From: Lactarius indigo
Lineage: Eukaryota > Basidiomycota > Agaricomycetes > Russulales > Russulaceae
Reading direction: 5' to 3'
Length of the DNA stretch: 64,000 nt
Assembly: GCA_025766275.1 (NCBI GenBank)
Contig: JAFKAC010000037.1
Location: forward strand, 62,001 to 126,000
The notes beneath the pieces are model-generated. The model was not told the DNA's origin. It saw only the letters and a program-made list of their open reading frames with translations, and made no database searches. Made by a program: the position numbers and the translations under genes. Shown here piece by piece: positions 1 to 12,000 of this stretch; position 1 is the first letter of the stretch, and every line of letters begins with the position of its first letter.

Positions 1-1253
1 GCCATAAGGGGCATGCTACGTGGCTCAGTAGCGGGTTGAAGATTCAGGAGATGCAGTATGATTTTCGGCAGCTTTCTGAGGGAGACTTCTGATCATGGTT
101 TCACAAAAAATGTAGGTTATCCCTTCAAGCACTGGAAAGGAAGATTGGGTCCCATCCAACACCAGATCAACAAAGGGATATTGCCTTGAAGCGTGCTTGG
201 CTTCAAGAAAGAGTTGACACGTTCCAAAAGCAGGCAGCTAACATTCTCCGGGCTTCCCCTGACAGTGGAGGTGACTCCTGGGATAACACCCCTTTAAGAG
301 AAAGATATATTGGCATCGAATTTGATGGCATCGGTGAAGGAGAAGACGATGACGAGTGTGCATCATCTGCCAAAGAACATGATCAATTGCAAGTATCAGG
401 AAATAACTCCACTGACGGCAGTATTGATGCGGAGTATATCCCATTGCATCTCCCCTCACATCTCGGATATGACTGGTGTGACAAAAATGGTGCCGAAGAC
501 CTGGCGAAGGCGGAACTTCACCTAAGGGAGGGCCAACTCAATGACACTCTGCATCATATTCGCATTGCCCTGGGACACAAATCCTATCTGTTCAGACATG
601 ACGTTCGTCCAGCACGTACACAGAGACTCAAAACTCATGCTTGGACAGAGGTGCATGCTGCCGAGTCAACTGTTCAACATCATGCTCGGGTGTATACTTG
701 TGCACGGCAGGCAATAGTAGACCTTGGTGCCGGCAGCTCTCTCCTTGACAGGTACAAAGTCTTGAGGTGCCAGGACTTGAGTGTCAAGACAAGCGTAATT
801 GCGCCCCATGTGCGTGGACAACGGAACAAATCATTGCCTTGGTTTTGGACAATGGATGTTCGGAGAGATGCCGACGTTGGGGAATGGATGGAAGATTGTA
901 CGGGCTACTCTGTTCATACATGCTTAAGAAATCTAACACTCCACACAGTCTACCGGGTCCATTGGCTTCGAGCAAAAGCTCAAAAAATGCGGTGGATTGA
1001 AGAGCTTCAGTGTCTCCAAGTCGAGATGGACTCTGCCATTAGGTTCTTCAGACATCAAGAGAAATTTTGGCAAACAAAGCAGGAGCTCATTGAGCCCCAG
1101 TCACAGCCGGGGCATGCTGTGTGGGCAGCAAGACAAAGCGCTATGTGGAGTTCAATGGCTGTCCAGGCGGGGTCCAAGTTTACTGCTTTGCTTAAGAGTG
1201 ACCCACCTCCTGAGTTTGCCAAGGTCCTACTACAGCCAAAAACGAGTAGATAA
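1..1253 (+). pseudogene. KDZ-type transposase, C-terminal remnant
   Basis: The frame beginning at base 3 is open to a stop at 1251-1253 except for one TGA at 90-92. The protein has features I know from the C-terminal part of Kyakuja-Dileera-Zisupton (KDZ) transposases of agaricomycetes: an LPSxLGY segment, the LHLREGQxND block, an HKSxLFRxxVRPA stretch, LPWFW, and the YRVHWLRAKA block near the end. The catalytic core would lie upstream, outside the window. After removing a 51-nt intron (898-948) the joined text reads EWMEDFYRVHWLRAKA, which fits the family better than the unspliced frame. The TGA at 90 could be a decayed arginine codon, which would match the other transposons here. Family assignment is from memory of motifs. 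I am confident in the superfamily, less so that the copy is dead, because only one lesion is visible. Confidence 0.75.
898..948 (+). other. 51-nt intron in the KDZ remnant
   Basis: The sequence starts GTACGG and ends CACACAG. Its length is a multiple of three and it has no in-frame stop, so the unspliced frame stays open. Splicing (phase 1) restores the conserved FYRVHWL motif. Confidence 0.6.
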
Positions 1254-1740
1254 AATTATTCAAATACATACAGTAATCTCAACTAGTCGTTGGTAGTCAT
1301 TGGGGGTTAAAATATTGGCAGCATCTAATGGCAAGTTGGGCTTGTTTCTATCTACTAAAAGGGAAGCCATGTAGACAGTGGAATCGCTGCTGATGACGTT
1401 GTATTGGCCAATAGCTGGCAGGGAACTGGCAAACAACATCCTCACATGGGCCCACAGAACCCATCGTGTTGACCCAAAGTTGTTAGGAGAGCTGCCGAGT
1501 GTAGGCTGATGGGTTGAGCTGCCGAGCCAACACCTCATATGGGCCTATAGTCTCTGTCTATGGTCACCCATTGGCCCATAGAACCCATTGTGCTGGTCCA
1601 AAGTTGTCGGGAGAGCTGCCGAGCATGGTCCCAGGATCACGTGTATGATTTGGCAGCGTAACCCTACCTTAGATTATTAGGACTCATAGGCAGCTTCCAA
1701 AGGCAATATCACACTCCATTCACGTTACACACTACATACT
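1254..1740. repeat. Intergenic stretch with a duplicated ~55-bp segment
   Basis: Two imperfect direct copies lie at about 1447-1501 and 1570-1624. Both run from a GGCCCA word through GAACCCAT to GAGAGCTGCCGAG. These words (GGCCCA, and CTGCCGA or its complement TCGGCAG) are also the core of the 44-bp satellite at 5.8-8.4 kb. On the minus strand, 1438-1260 could encode an exon ending in TNDYQRLVEITVCI, but I see no supporting start or splice partner. Confidence 0.4.
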
Positions 1741-2432
1741 ATGTCAGCTGAAACAGGCACCTCTATATTAGATGCTGTGCTCACCTGCATCGGCGAGAGA
1801 ATATCCTCTATCTTGCTCAACTCTGCCAATAAAGATGAAAAGTATATCGCCAGCTTACACAATGAAGTGGCAAGCATTAATTTTCCATCTAAAACAAGTG
1901 GAACACATTCTGATCAGAATTTGGATTTAGCTTGCTGCCGTATGGGTCACTGGCCTTTTATCGTCTAGCGGCAGCCCCCCTCATGTGCCAGAGGCAGTCA
2001 GGATTGCCTTTCACCATTTTTCGGACATCAGGAACCCGGCATCCTATGCAGCACATGATGCGGACCAGAGGCTGAAATGCAAGATTGAGGCATTAGCCAT
2101 TCCACGATTTAAACTTATGGAGTGGTGGAAAATTGGAGAAGGGGTGACTATGAAAGAACCATTTGATGTCCGCGATGAGTTAGTAGCAGAGTTGTTGCGT
2201 TCTCTAGAGATGGTATGCACCCTGCTTCATTTACAAGTCCTCAAAGTAACTGGAACTGCAGCAGGAAGCTAGCTCAAGTCTTCGCACTAGGGTAACAGAG
2301 GGGTTCAAACAAGCTCGGCAGCTGTCCAAGAATATCGAGAGCTGCCGCGATTCCATTTATCACATGTTCGATGATACTTATCGCAGTTTTGAGGCAGAGG
2401 CTATTCGTTTGGAGAATGAAAACTCTGGTTGA
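1741..2432 (+). CDS. Hypothetical three-exon gene
   Basis: I do not recognise this protein. A consistent model is exon 1 at 1741-1866 (starts MSAETGTSI), a 64-nt intron at 1867-1930 (GTGGCA...TTTAG), exon 2 at 1931-2212, a 52-nt intron at 2213-2264 (GTATGC...GCAG), and exon 3 at 2265-2432 ending in TGA. Both introns are phase 0 and the three exons join without a stop. The C-terminal exon is rich in charged residues and could be helical (RVTEGFKQARQLSKNIES). It converges with the minus-strand gene that ends at 2467, leaving only 34 bases between stops. Exon 1 and its intron are the weaker part. No function can be inferred. Confidence 0.5.
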
Positions 2433-2466
2433 TGATTACTGTAGTTCTACACATCACAGAATATGA

Positions 2467-2979
2467 TTACAGCTGCCGATCCTCCCCAATGAAGGCGTCT
2501 GCCATAACCATCTCATTGTCCAAATCACGCAGAAGTTCCTCCAATAGTTCGATCTTCTCTGATTGCTTATCTTTCAGGAGGTTAGCTCGATCTCTGGCAA
2601 TTGAAAGCCATCGCGGAGAGACACCCTTTGGAGGATCCTGGATTGTTTTAGCTGATGTCAATCAGATGACACTTGAGTTACCTTGTCAATGAGCTTTCCA
2701 ATCACAGGTTGTAAGAGTGTCACACTTTTCGGGACCTCGCTGAAACCTTCGGCATCTGCTGTTGGGCCGGAGGGTCCCACCATTCCTTGCTGGTGTTGAC
2801 CCACATCAGACTCCATTCCATTGAGGAGTTTGACCCCATTCCAGAATGCAGATCGCATCTATAGGCATCGGCTCAGTGTTCTAGTAAAGCATTAGTTTTG
2901 ATACACACACCGCCTCCTTGAAGCTGTTCTCCTCTGACTCATAGACACCTTGTTTCATCTCTGAGGACTTCCCCTGCAT
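2467..2979 (-). CDS. Hypothetical three-exon gene (minus strand)
   Basis: Not recognised. Reading the minus strand: exon 1 2979-2911 (starts MQGKSSEMKQG), intron 2910-2859 (52 nt, GTGTGT...CTATAG), exon 2 2858-2682, intron 2681-2638 (44 nt, GTAACT...TCCAG, with a CTGATTGAC branch-like stretch), exon 3 2637-2467. Both introns are phase 0 and the frame stays open throughout, giving about 138 residues. The last exon is leucine- and charge-rich (KIELLEELLRDLDNE) and probably forms a coiled coil. Tail-to-tail arrangement with the 1741-2432 gene, which also ends in a helical segment, may mean the two belong to one gene cluster. That is inference only. Confidence 0.5.
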
Positions 2980-3136
2980 GGTTGATAGATTGTTGATCGG
3001 ATATCAGCAGATGTCCCTCACAGTATGACGTCATAAGCGCTTATGTACACATGCGGATCTATGAATCTGAAACAAGTTGCATGGGGTGGCAACAATCTAT
3101 ATCCCCTTCTAATTAGTTGGAACAGGCCAAAAGCAA

Positions 3137-3225
3137 GAGAACTGCCGGGTTAGACATGAGAGCTGCCGGGATAGACACATGAGCTGCCGAGCTGGATACA
3201 AGAGCTGCCGGGTTAGACACAGGCA
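3137..3225. repeat. Four short tandem copies of a CTGCCG-containing 21-22-mer
   Basis: Four consecutive units of the form GAG(A)CTGCCGGG-TAGACA lie here. They carry the same CTGCCG core that recurs across the first 8.6 kb. The rest of 2980-3621 shows no convincing gene. Confidence 0.6.
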
Positions 3226-3621
3226 TAGGCCAGCCATATGTTTGTGTTTTGACTGCTGGCTGAACAAATTAAGCCCACGCAAGCAGCACGCATAACACCC
3301 AATAATCTTTCCTGAAACATCTTCTGAAACGTGCCTGTGTGGGTCAATGGAATCCATGTGTGAGCTCCCAACAAACTTGCGGCAGCCCCAACAATATGCC
3401 GGCAAGTGAAGCGCTTGCCTGGCCCATATAGTACACCCACACACACTGCCGATGAAACTACAATCCCCTAATAGGATGTTTCACAATATATCTATCTGCA
3501 TAGTTGATAATTATAGATGGACATACCCAGGCCACGCTCCTACTGTTTCCTCCTATATCTACTCCCGACACCTCTTGCCTTTGATCCATAAGACCATTGA
3601 CACCACCCTTCCTCTGTGACC

Positions 3622-5757
3622 ATGTCAACTTCCAATCTCAGTCTAACCCAGGACGAACAAACTCTTCACCACTATGCAGCTATGCTCGAGAAGGAACTAG
3701 AAGCCTATCATGCATGCATACCCAGAGATGAAAAGGTGTGGAGGAAGAAATTCAGAACGCACTTGGTATTCTAGTCTTCCTACAATCCACTTCTATAAGC
3801 TGAGCTGAGGTCTATGCAGAAGACTTCAGTGGACTATTATTTCGGTGCCAATAGAAGAGGCTCTGTACCTCCCCGCATTCACCCACTGTTGTTAAGCCTC
3901 ATGGAAGTGATCAGAGAGGGTGGAACCTCCGTGAAAATAAGTTCAGTCTCAGTGAAGGATCCAAGGATTTTGATGAGCAACTATTATACTTCACCAACGG
4001 ATCTCCCACCACTGAATATACATTTACCAGGCCAAAATGGTGTGGATCCTCTCTCTGACATTCATGTCTGTCGACTGACATCGGCAGCTTCTTGTCAAGA
4101 ATGCATGGACAGTTTGGCGTCAGTAGGCGGCATGATGATAAATATGCCATCGGCAGCTTCCAGTCCAGCTCCTATAGCACCTGAGCATCAAGAAAACTCA
4201 GCAGGTGGAAACATAATGACTACCTCAGCGGCAGCTTCTGGTCTAGAACCTATGGCATCTGAACCTCAAGAGCCCTCGGCAGAGATAGGCAATCCAAGAG
4301 CCCCTATTCCCAGGAGGAAGAAGGATTCGTATGCGTCTGGTAGTGGTGTAACACCGTCACGACGTCAGCTCGACTTGAGCTAGGTTAAGGCGACTCTTGT
4401 GACTTAGCTGATCACGTGCAAAGGCGTATGGCTCGAAGGCGGCTTCTAGATGTACGCAGACACTAGGATCTTGATAAGGCCCTTCCTTGATGAAGGCACG
4501 TCTTTAGAGGAAAGAAAGAGAAAGAGACTAGAAGTGACGATTGAAGAAGACCAAGATGGCGTATCTTGGTCTTCCGCAGCTACCTTAAATACAAAAAGAG
4601 CAGGCTTTCAAGCGCTGCTATGAGTCACCGTAACGTAGCGTCCAACGTGTCGCGTAAGTACCGCAATCCTAATACTACTACTACCTGTACTAGGATCGAG
4701 TCATCCTTCAATGCCTAACTCCTATCGTAAACCCCGAGTCCGTGACTAATATACCTTACAGCCGTAGCCACAACCGGTACAGTAAGGGTCCGATGCGAGA
4801 ATCGTAACAAGTGGTGTTCACAGTGAGTCCTGAATTTTGTCATGCAGATGTGTTGAGGAATAAAATTGCCAAAGAAATTGTTACCAGATCGGCAGCAAAA
4901 AGGAGTGCTGCCGATGATATTGGTGAAGCAGCTATCAGCACTACATACAAGACTAGGAGGCGTGCAGGAGTTAATAATCCGAGTGCAGCTAGGCCAAATA
5001 TCAAAGGTAAGGGTGAACGGGATAAGAGGACAAGCTCAAGAAAGGGCAAGCCTCTACACCCAGAAGAGGACCCTGACAACAACTGGGAGGATGAAGCTCA
5101 ACCTCTCAATAAACCAATGGAGGGAACCAATGAGGAGGCGTCGCCAGGTGCATTAGGTCTAGCTTCCATTGGTTCTATGCTCATCACATTTACCAGCAGC
5201 TAAAGAAATTGTTACCAGATTGGCAGCGAAAAGGAGTGTTGCTGATGATATTGGTGAAGCAGCTATCAGCACTACATACAAGACTAGGAGGCATGCAGGA
5301 AATAATAATCCAAATGCAGCTAGGCCAAATATCAAAGGTAAGGGGAAACAGGATATGAAGACAAGCTCAAGGAAGGGCAAGCCTCTACACCCAGAAGAGG
5401 ACCTTGACAACAACTGGGAGGTCGAAGCTCAACCTCTCAATAAACCAATGGAGGGAACCAATGAGGAGGCATCGCCAGGTGCATTGGGTCTAGTTTCCAT
5501 TGGTTCTATGCTCACCACATCGATCAGCAGCTGAGGGCGAAGATAACAATAATATAGTTAAACAGCTCGAACGGGAGGTCCAGAGTCTAAAGGTCAGATG
5601 TGACTGGCAAGAGAAAACAATTAAGGATCTGAAATCCAGATGCGATAGCCATGAGAAGGTCCTTGAGTCACTTCGGCAGCAAATTGTGGGTCTCCATGAG
5701 AGAGGGAAGAGCCTGAATACTACATATTTTGGGGAGAACTATGATCTCATGCCATAG
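3622..5757 (+). CDS. Hypothetical multi-exon gene with coiled-coil C terminus, interrupted by a solo LTR
   Basis: Unknown protein. The proposed start is ATG 3622 (MSTSNLSLTQDEQ). A 54-nt intron at 3766-3819 joins in phase 0 to exon 2 (KTSVDYYFGANRR...). Exon 2 is followed by a solo LTR (4347-4809) that appears to sit in a short phase-1 intron (donor 4340, acceptor before 4840; 40 nt without the LTR). The next two exons are tandem copies encoding AKEIVTRxAAKRS...NEEASP, each followed by a 52-nt intron (5148-5199, 5479-5530). The last exon, 5531-5757, encodes a strongly helical segment (KQLEREVQSLKVRCD...ESLRQQI) and stops at TAG. The middle is basic and low in complexity, so a nuclear or DNA-associated protein is possible. 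The 40-nt intron is unusually short, so that join is tentative. Confidence 0.45.
4347..4809 (-). mobile_element. Solo LTR, family D (minus orientation)
   Basis: 463 bp bounded by TGTAACACC and ATCGTAACA, with the 5-bp target duplication AGTGG at 4342-4346 and 4810-4814. Read on the minus strand it matches the LTR at 23433-23949 (shared CCCTTACTGTACC and GGTAAGGTATATTAGTC). An inverted repeat at 4546-4574 (GAAGACCAAGA / TCTTGGTCTTC) can form a hairpin. There is no internal domain, so it probably arose by LTR-LTR recombination. Confidence 0.85.
4869..5530 (+). repeat. Tandem duplication of an exon plus its intron (331-bp unit, two copies)
   Basis: Copy 1 runs from about 4869 to 5199 and copy 2 from 5200 to 5530, offset by exactly 331 bases. 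Each contains the AKEIVTR...ASP exon and a complete 52-nt intron (GTGCATT...CAGCAG). The duplicated exon (5200-5478) is 279 nt and phase 1 at both ends, so splicing both copies keeps the frame. The copies differ at scattered positions (for example SAAKRSAADD versus LAAKRSVADD). Confidence 0.8.
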
Positions 5758-5769
5758 CTACACTCCTCA

Positions 5770-8440
5770 TACCAATACAGGCTCATCGGCAGGATGTATG
5801 CATGGGCATTGCAGGTCAATACATGCTTGTCGGAAGAGTACAGATATGAACACTGTGAGCCAACTTCATTGGAAGAAGAAACTGCAGGCCAATACAAGCA
5901 CATCGGCAGGACGCACACATTGGCAGAATGGGCCAGTACAAGCTCATCGGCAGGATACATACCTTGACGCCATGGGCCAATACAAGCTATTCGGCAGAAT
6001 ACACACGCTTCTACCGTGGGTCATTACAAGCTCATCGGCAGCAAGTACACTTCGGCGCCATGGGCCAATATAAGCCATAAACACACAAACGCCATGGGCC
6101 AATACAAGCTCGTCAGCAGAATATGTATATGAGTACAGTGGGCCAATACAAGCTCATCGACAGAATACACACATCGGTGCCATGGGCCAATACAAGCTGT
6201 TCGGCAGAATTCACCTATGGGAAGAATAGGCCAATACGAGCTTGTCAGCAGAATACACACATGAGCACCGTGGGCCAATACAAACCCATCGGCAGCATGT
6301 ACACGTCGGCAGCGTGGGCCAATACAAGCTGTTCGGCAGAATTCACCCATGGGAAGAATGGGCCAATACAAGCTGTTCGGCAGAATACACACATGAGCAC
6401 AGTGGGCCAATACAAGCCCATCGGCAGCATGTACACATTGGCAGTGTGGGCCAATACAAGCTGTTCGGCAGAACTCACCTATGTGCAGAATGGGCCAATA
6501 CAAGCTCATCGGCAGAATACATACATGAGTACAGTGGGCCAATACAAGCTCATCGACAGAATACACACATCGGTGCCATGGGCCAATACAAGCTGTTCGG
6601 CAGAATTCACCTATGGGGAGAATAGGCCAATACGAGCTTGTCAGCAGAATACATACATGAGCACCATGGGCCAATACAAACCCATCGGCAGCATGTACAC
6701 ATCGGCAGCGTGGGCCAATACAAACCCATCGGTAGCATGTACACATTGGCAGTGTGGGCCAATACAAACTGTTTGGCAGAATTCACCCATGGGCAGAATG
6801 GGCCAATACAAGCTGTTCGGCAGAACTCACCTATGTGCAGAATGGGCCAATACAAGCTCATCGGCAGAATACATACATGAGTACAGTGGGCCAATACAAG
6901 CTCATCGACAGAATACACACATCGGTGCCATGGGCCAATACAAGCTGTTCGGCAGAATTCACCTATGGGGAGAATAGGCCAATACGAGCTTGTCAGCAGA
7001 ATACATACATGAGCACCATGGGCCAATACAAACCCATCGGCAGCATGTACACATCGGCAGCGTGGGCCAATACAAACCCATCGGTAGCATGTACACATTG
7101 GCAGTGTGGGCCAATACAAACTGTTTGGCAGAATTCACCCATGGGCAGAATGGGCCAATACAAGCCCATCGGCAGCATGTACACATTGGCAGCGTGGGCC
7201 AATACAAACTGTTCGGCAGAATTCACCCATGGGCAGAATGGGCCAATACAAGCCCATCAGCAGCATGTACACATTGGCAGCGTGGGCCAATACAAGCTGT
7301 TCGGCAGAATTCACCCATGGGGAGAATGGGCCAATACAAGCTCGTCGGCAGAATATGTACATGATTACAACGGGCCAATATAAGTTCATCGACAGAATAC
7401 ACACATCAGCGCCATGGGCCAATACAAGCTGTTCGGCAGAATTCACCTATGGGAAGAATAGGCCAATACAAGCTTGTCAGCAGAATACATACATGAGCAC
7501 CATGGGCCAATACAAACCCATCGGCAGCATGTACACATTGGCAGCGTGGGCCAATACAAGCTGTTCGGCAGAATCCACCTATGTGCAGAATGGGCCAATA
7601 TGAGCTTGTCAGCAGAATACATACATGAGCACCGTGGGCCAATACAAACCCATCGGCAGCATGTACACATCGGCAGCGTGGACCAATACAAGCTGTTCGG
7701 CAGAATTCACCCATGGGAAGAATGGGCCAATACAAGCTCGTCAGCAGAATACATACATGAGTACAGCGGGCCAATACAAGCTCATCAACAGAATACACAC
7801 ATCGGCGCCATGGGCCAATACAAGCTATTCAGCAGAATTCACCCATGGGAAGAATAGGCCAATACGAGCTTGTCAGCAGAATACATACATGAGCACCATG
7901 GGCCAATACAAACCCATTGGCAGCATGTACACATTGGCAGCGTGGGCCAATACAAGCTGTTCGGCAGAATTCACCTATGGGAAGAATGGGCCAATACAAG
8001 CTCGTCGGCAGAATACGTACATGAGTACGGCGGGCCAATACAAGCTCATCGACAGAATACACACATTGGCGCCAGGGGCCAATACAAGCTATTCGGCAGA
8101 ATTCACCCATGGGGAGAATGGGCCAATACGAGCTTGTCAGCAGAAAATACATGAGCACCATGGGCCACTACAAACCCATCAGCAGCATGTACACATCGGC
8201 AGTGTGGGCCAATACAAACCCATCGGTAGCATGTACACATTGGCAGTGTGGGCCAATACAAACTGTTTGGCAGAATTCACCCATGGGCAGAATGGGCCAA
8301 TACAAGCTGTTTGGCAGAATTCACTCATGCAAAGAATGGGCCAATGCAAGCTCATCGGCAGCATGCGCACCTTGGCAGCATGGGCCAATTACAATCTCAT
8401 CGGGACAAATGTCATAGGTGCATTGTGGGCCCATGCAAGC
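5770..8440. repeat. 44-bp satellite array (about 60 units) with an 8-unit higher-order repeat
   Basis: The unit is TGGGCCAATACAAG followed by CNNTCGGCAG and a variable tail, 44 bp in total. Variants alternate in order (tails such as AATTCACCCATGGG, CATGTACACATCGG, AATACATACATGAG). About 6456-6808 and 6808-7160 look identical at an offset of 352 bp (8 x 44), which implies recent amplification in blocks. The array is nearly free of stops in several frames on both strands, so it yields long but spurious open frames. Since 44 is not a multiple of three, no single protein repeat is conserved. Confidence 0.95.
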
Positions 8441-8635
8441 GATTCGTTTGGCAGCTATCCTACCAGCGGTACAGATAATGTGGGCCCACACGAGACTGTT
8501 TGCAGACAAGCCTGATGGGCCCATACAAATATATGCACATTATATTAACAATGGGCCCACATGGGCTTTGCCGACTGACATGGCACAATTGCACATGGGC
8601 TTTACCGAGTCTATCGCAAGGATTTGCGTCATGGG
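8441..8635. repeat. Degenerate edge of the satellite
   Basis: GGGCCCA words recur at wider spacing (8427, 8481, 8517, 8553), with GTTTGGCAG and TTGCCGA remnants between them. These look like diverged 44-bp units before the abrupt change to retrotransposon sequence near 8636. Confidence 0.5.
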
Positions 8636-8640
8636 CTCGG

Positions 8641-9003
8641 CTGAATGCCCTCAATAAAACCAAAGACCCAAACGCGATGGATGTCAGTCACACTCGCACC
8701 AGAGCAGCCATGACGGACGACGAAAAGAAGCAGCTCCAGAAAGAAGGAAGATGCTTCCGATGCAGGGGGCAAGGACATATTTCCAGATTCTGCCCCCAGA
8801 AACCAGCCGCCACAGCCAAGACTGCGAGTACCAGCGACCCGACCCCAACTACTGCCACTATCTCAATGACCGCGTCACGACCCCTCTCGAACGAGGAACA
8901 AGCTGACGCCCAAGTAGCGGCCCTATTCGCCCAAACCCCCGAAGTACGCGAATTAATGGTAGACAAACTCTTTGGGCAGAAGAAGGATTTTCTGAACGCT
9001 TGA
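8641..9003 (+). pseudogene. Gag C-terminal fragment of element A
   Basis: The C-terminal part of a Ty3/Gypsy gag, 5'-truncated. It contains the typical NKTKDPNAMDV lead-in, then one CCHC zinc knuckle, CFRCRGQGHISRFC (about 8755-8796), which binds RNA in the capsid. It ends at TGA 9001-9003. The capsid domain is absent, since upstream sequence is satellite. The pol frame overlaps in the -1 frame (AEEGFSERLNPAAW), the same gag-pol arrangement as in elements B and C. The fragment cannot make a functional capsid. Confidence 0.8.
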
Positions 9004-12000
9004 ACCCGGCGGCCTGGGCTAGAGCATTAAAACTTAGCGTGTACAATAGCAGATTCCGATCCATGCGAATTCCAGTTCTTTTCAAATCTGCTCACACGAC
9101 GGCCGAACGAAATGTCCTTGTGGACTCAGGAGCAACTGACAATTTCATAAGCGCAAACCTTCTAAAACGGCTTAAAATTGCCTGGTTAGCCACCGAACGA
9201 CCTATCAAAATATGGAACGTTGATGGGACTCATAACCAAGGAGGGGAAATCAAATCTTTTACAGACCTCACTGTCAAGACGGGAGGGAAGAGTCAAACCC
9301 TTCGATTCCTTATCACCGACCTGGGGAATGACGAAGTCATACTGGGATACCCCTGGTTCATGGCCTTCGAACCCAAATTCCACTGGCGAGATGCTACACT
9401 CGACGAAGAATTCCAACCCATGATCATCACCAGTCTAAATTTGTCCGACGAAGCCATGCCTTTGGAAGCAACAATTAAGGCATTGGAGACGTATCAACTG
9501 GACGAACTGGCTTGGGAACAACTGGAGAATGAGGTTGATCCTCACATCAAACTGTGAAAGACAACCACGGCATCCAAATTGGCACAACAGGAAGCGGCAA
9601 AGAAACCTCAAAAGACCTTTGAAGAAATGGTCCCAGAAGAATATCGCCAGCACCAAAAGGTCTTTAGCGAAGAAGTGTCTCAACGCTTTCCTCCGTCGCG
9701 ACCATGGGACCACGCCATTGATCTAATTCCAAATGCCCCGGAAACAATGGATTGCAAAGTATACCCGCTCACGGTCCCTGAAACAGAGAAACTGACGGAA
9801 TTTGTAACCGAACACCTGAATAAGAAATACATCCAAACGTCGAAGTCCCCCTACGCTTCCCCTTTCTTCTTTATCAAGAAGAAGGACGGAAAATTACGTC
9901 CCGTACAAGACTATCGCCGCCTCAACGAACTCACTATAAAGAACCATTATCCACTCCCCTTGATCCCGGAACTAATCGATAAGATCCAAGAAGCACGGCT
10001 CTATTCAAAACTCGATATCCATTGGGGGTATAATAACGTCAGGATCAAACAAGGGGATGAATGGAAGGCGGCGTTCAAAATAAATCAGGGACTGTTCGAA
10101 CCCCGAGTCATGTTCTTTGGCCTTACTAACTCTCCCAGCACCTTCCAAACCATGATGGATACCATCTTCCGAGATCTGGTGTTGACAGGAGAAGTTATTG
10201 TTTACATGGACAACATTCTAATCGCAACCGCGGATAATCGTGTCCACCACAGACAAGTATTACATCGAGTTCTCGACCTGTGCGACGAACATGATCTGTA
10301 CATCAAGCCGGAGAAATGTGTATTCGAAGTCTATGAAGTCGAATATCTGGGGCTTATTATCGGGCACGGACAATTACGAATGGATCCAGTCAAAGTCCAA
10401 GGAGTACGCGACTGGAAAGCGCCAAAGTCACTAAAAGAAGTGCGAGCCTTCCTAGGGTTTTGCAACTTCTACCGGCGCTTCATAAGAGGGTTCTCAACTA
10501 TCGCAAGACCGCTCCACGACCTCACAAAGAAGGATACCCCATGGGAATGGACAGAAACCAGACAGAAGGCATTCGACACCATTAAGGATCAAATTAGCTC
10601 CGAACCGGTGCTCTTATTCCCAAAACTAGATCAACCTTTCAAAATTGAGGTCGATGCCTCAAGTTACGCCTTAGGAGCGGTCTTGAACCAAAAAGGAGAG
10701 GACAACAAAATGCATCCGATTGCGTTCTATTCCGAATCCCTATCGGAAGCAGAGCGCAACTATGACATCTATGATAGGGAATTACTAGCAATTGTCAAGG
10801 CATTATGCGCGTGGCAGACTTACCTCGTGGGATCACCCCATCTAATAACGATCCACACCGACCACGCCAACTTGCAGTACTGGAAGGAGCCCAGAAAGAT
10901 CAGCCGACGAGTAGCACGGGAATTCCAAGAACTATCGGAATACAACTTCATACTCAAACATATCCCCGGTACAAAGAATACACAAGCAGATTCCCTATCA
11001 CGAAGACCAGACCACGATGATGGCACCAAAGATAATGACCACGTCACAGTACTCCCAGAGGAGGTATTCCTCAAAATCACCCAAACGTCGATGCACGACA
11101 TGGACATATGGACTCAAATCGCACAAAATATGGACGAAGTGGCACTCCTGCCTTGGATAGAGCCCCACAACCTGAAGAAACACAATGGGTTGTGGTGGAA
11201 GGGCGATGCGCTCGTTGTTGTGGGAAACAACGAACTTAAGCGGGGGGTAATCACTTTTTTCCACGATACTCCAAGCGCAGGACATCCAGGAATTGCAAAC
11301 ACCCTCGAACTACTACGACGCGATTTCTGGTGGCCGAACATGCGTAAAGATGTAGAAGCTTACGTCAAGGGATGTGCAACGTGCCAGAGCAACAAGATCA
11401 ATCATCACCGACAAAAACCCCATCTATTCCCCATTACCACCGAACCATCAGCCGAGCCATTCGAAGTGGTAGCCATGGATTTCATAGTCAAACTCCCGAT
11501 GTCAAAGGGATTCGACTCAATCCTAACCATCACAGATCACGACTGCTCAAAAGCAGCAATATTCATACTGTGTAACGAGACCATAACGTCAGAAGGAGTG
11601 GTGAAACTCTACCTCCGATACGTAAACCCCCATTACGGCCTACCCAGAAGAATCATATCGGACTGGGACCCAAGATTTGCATCGACGTTTATGAGACAAC
11701 TATGCAAAACACTAGGGATACAACAAAACGTGTCATCGGCGTATCATCCCCAAATGGACAGCCAGTCAGAACGAACCAATCAATGGCTGGAACAGTACCT
11801 GCAGCACTGGTGTAACGTACAACAAGATAACTGGGCGGAATTACTCCCCATGGCACAATTCGCTCATAACTCCTGGAGGAACGCCACCACCAAACATTCC
11901 CCGTTCTCACTCATCATGGGATGGGAACTGCGTACCACGTGGACCCCCAAACCATCGAATAACCCCGTAGTGGACCAAAGATTAGAGGAGCTACTAATAC

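Noticed and set aside
1260..1538. Minus-strand exon ending TNDYQRLVEITVCI
   Set aside because: The sequence looks protein-like in part, but half of it covers the duplicated repeat and no splice partner or start was found.
6024..8515. Open frames of 240-296 codons on both strands in the satellite
   Set aside because: A 44-bp unit without stops opens several frames at once. Frames overlap on both strands and no flanking gene structure supports them.
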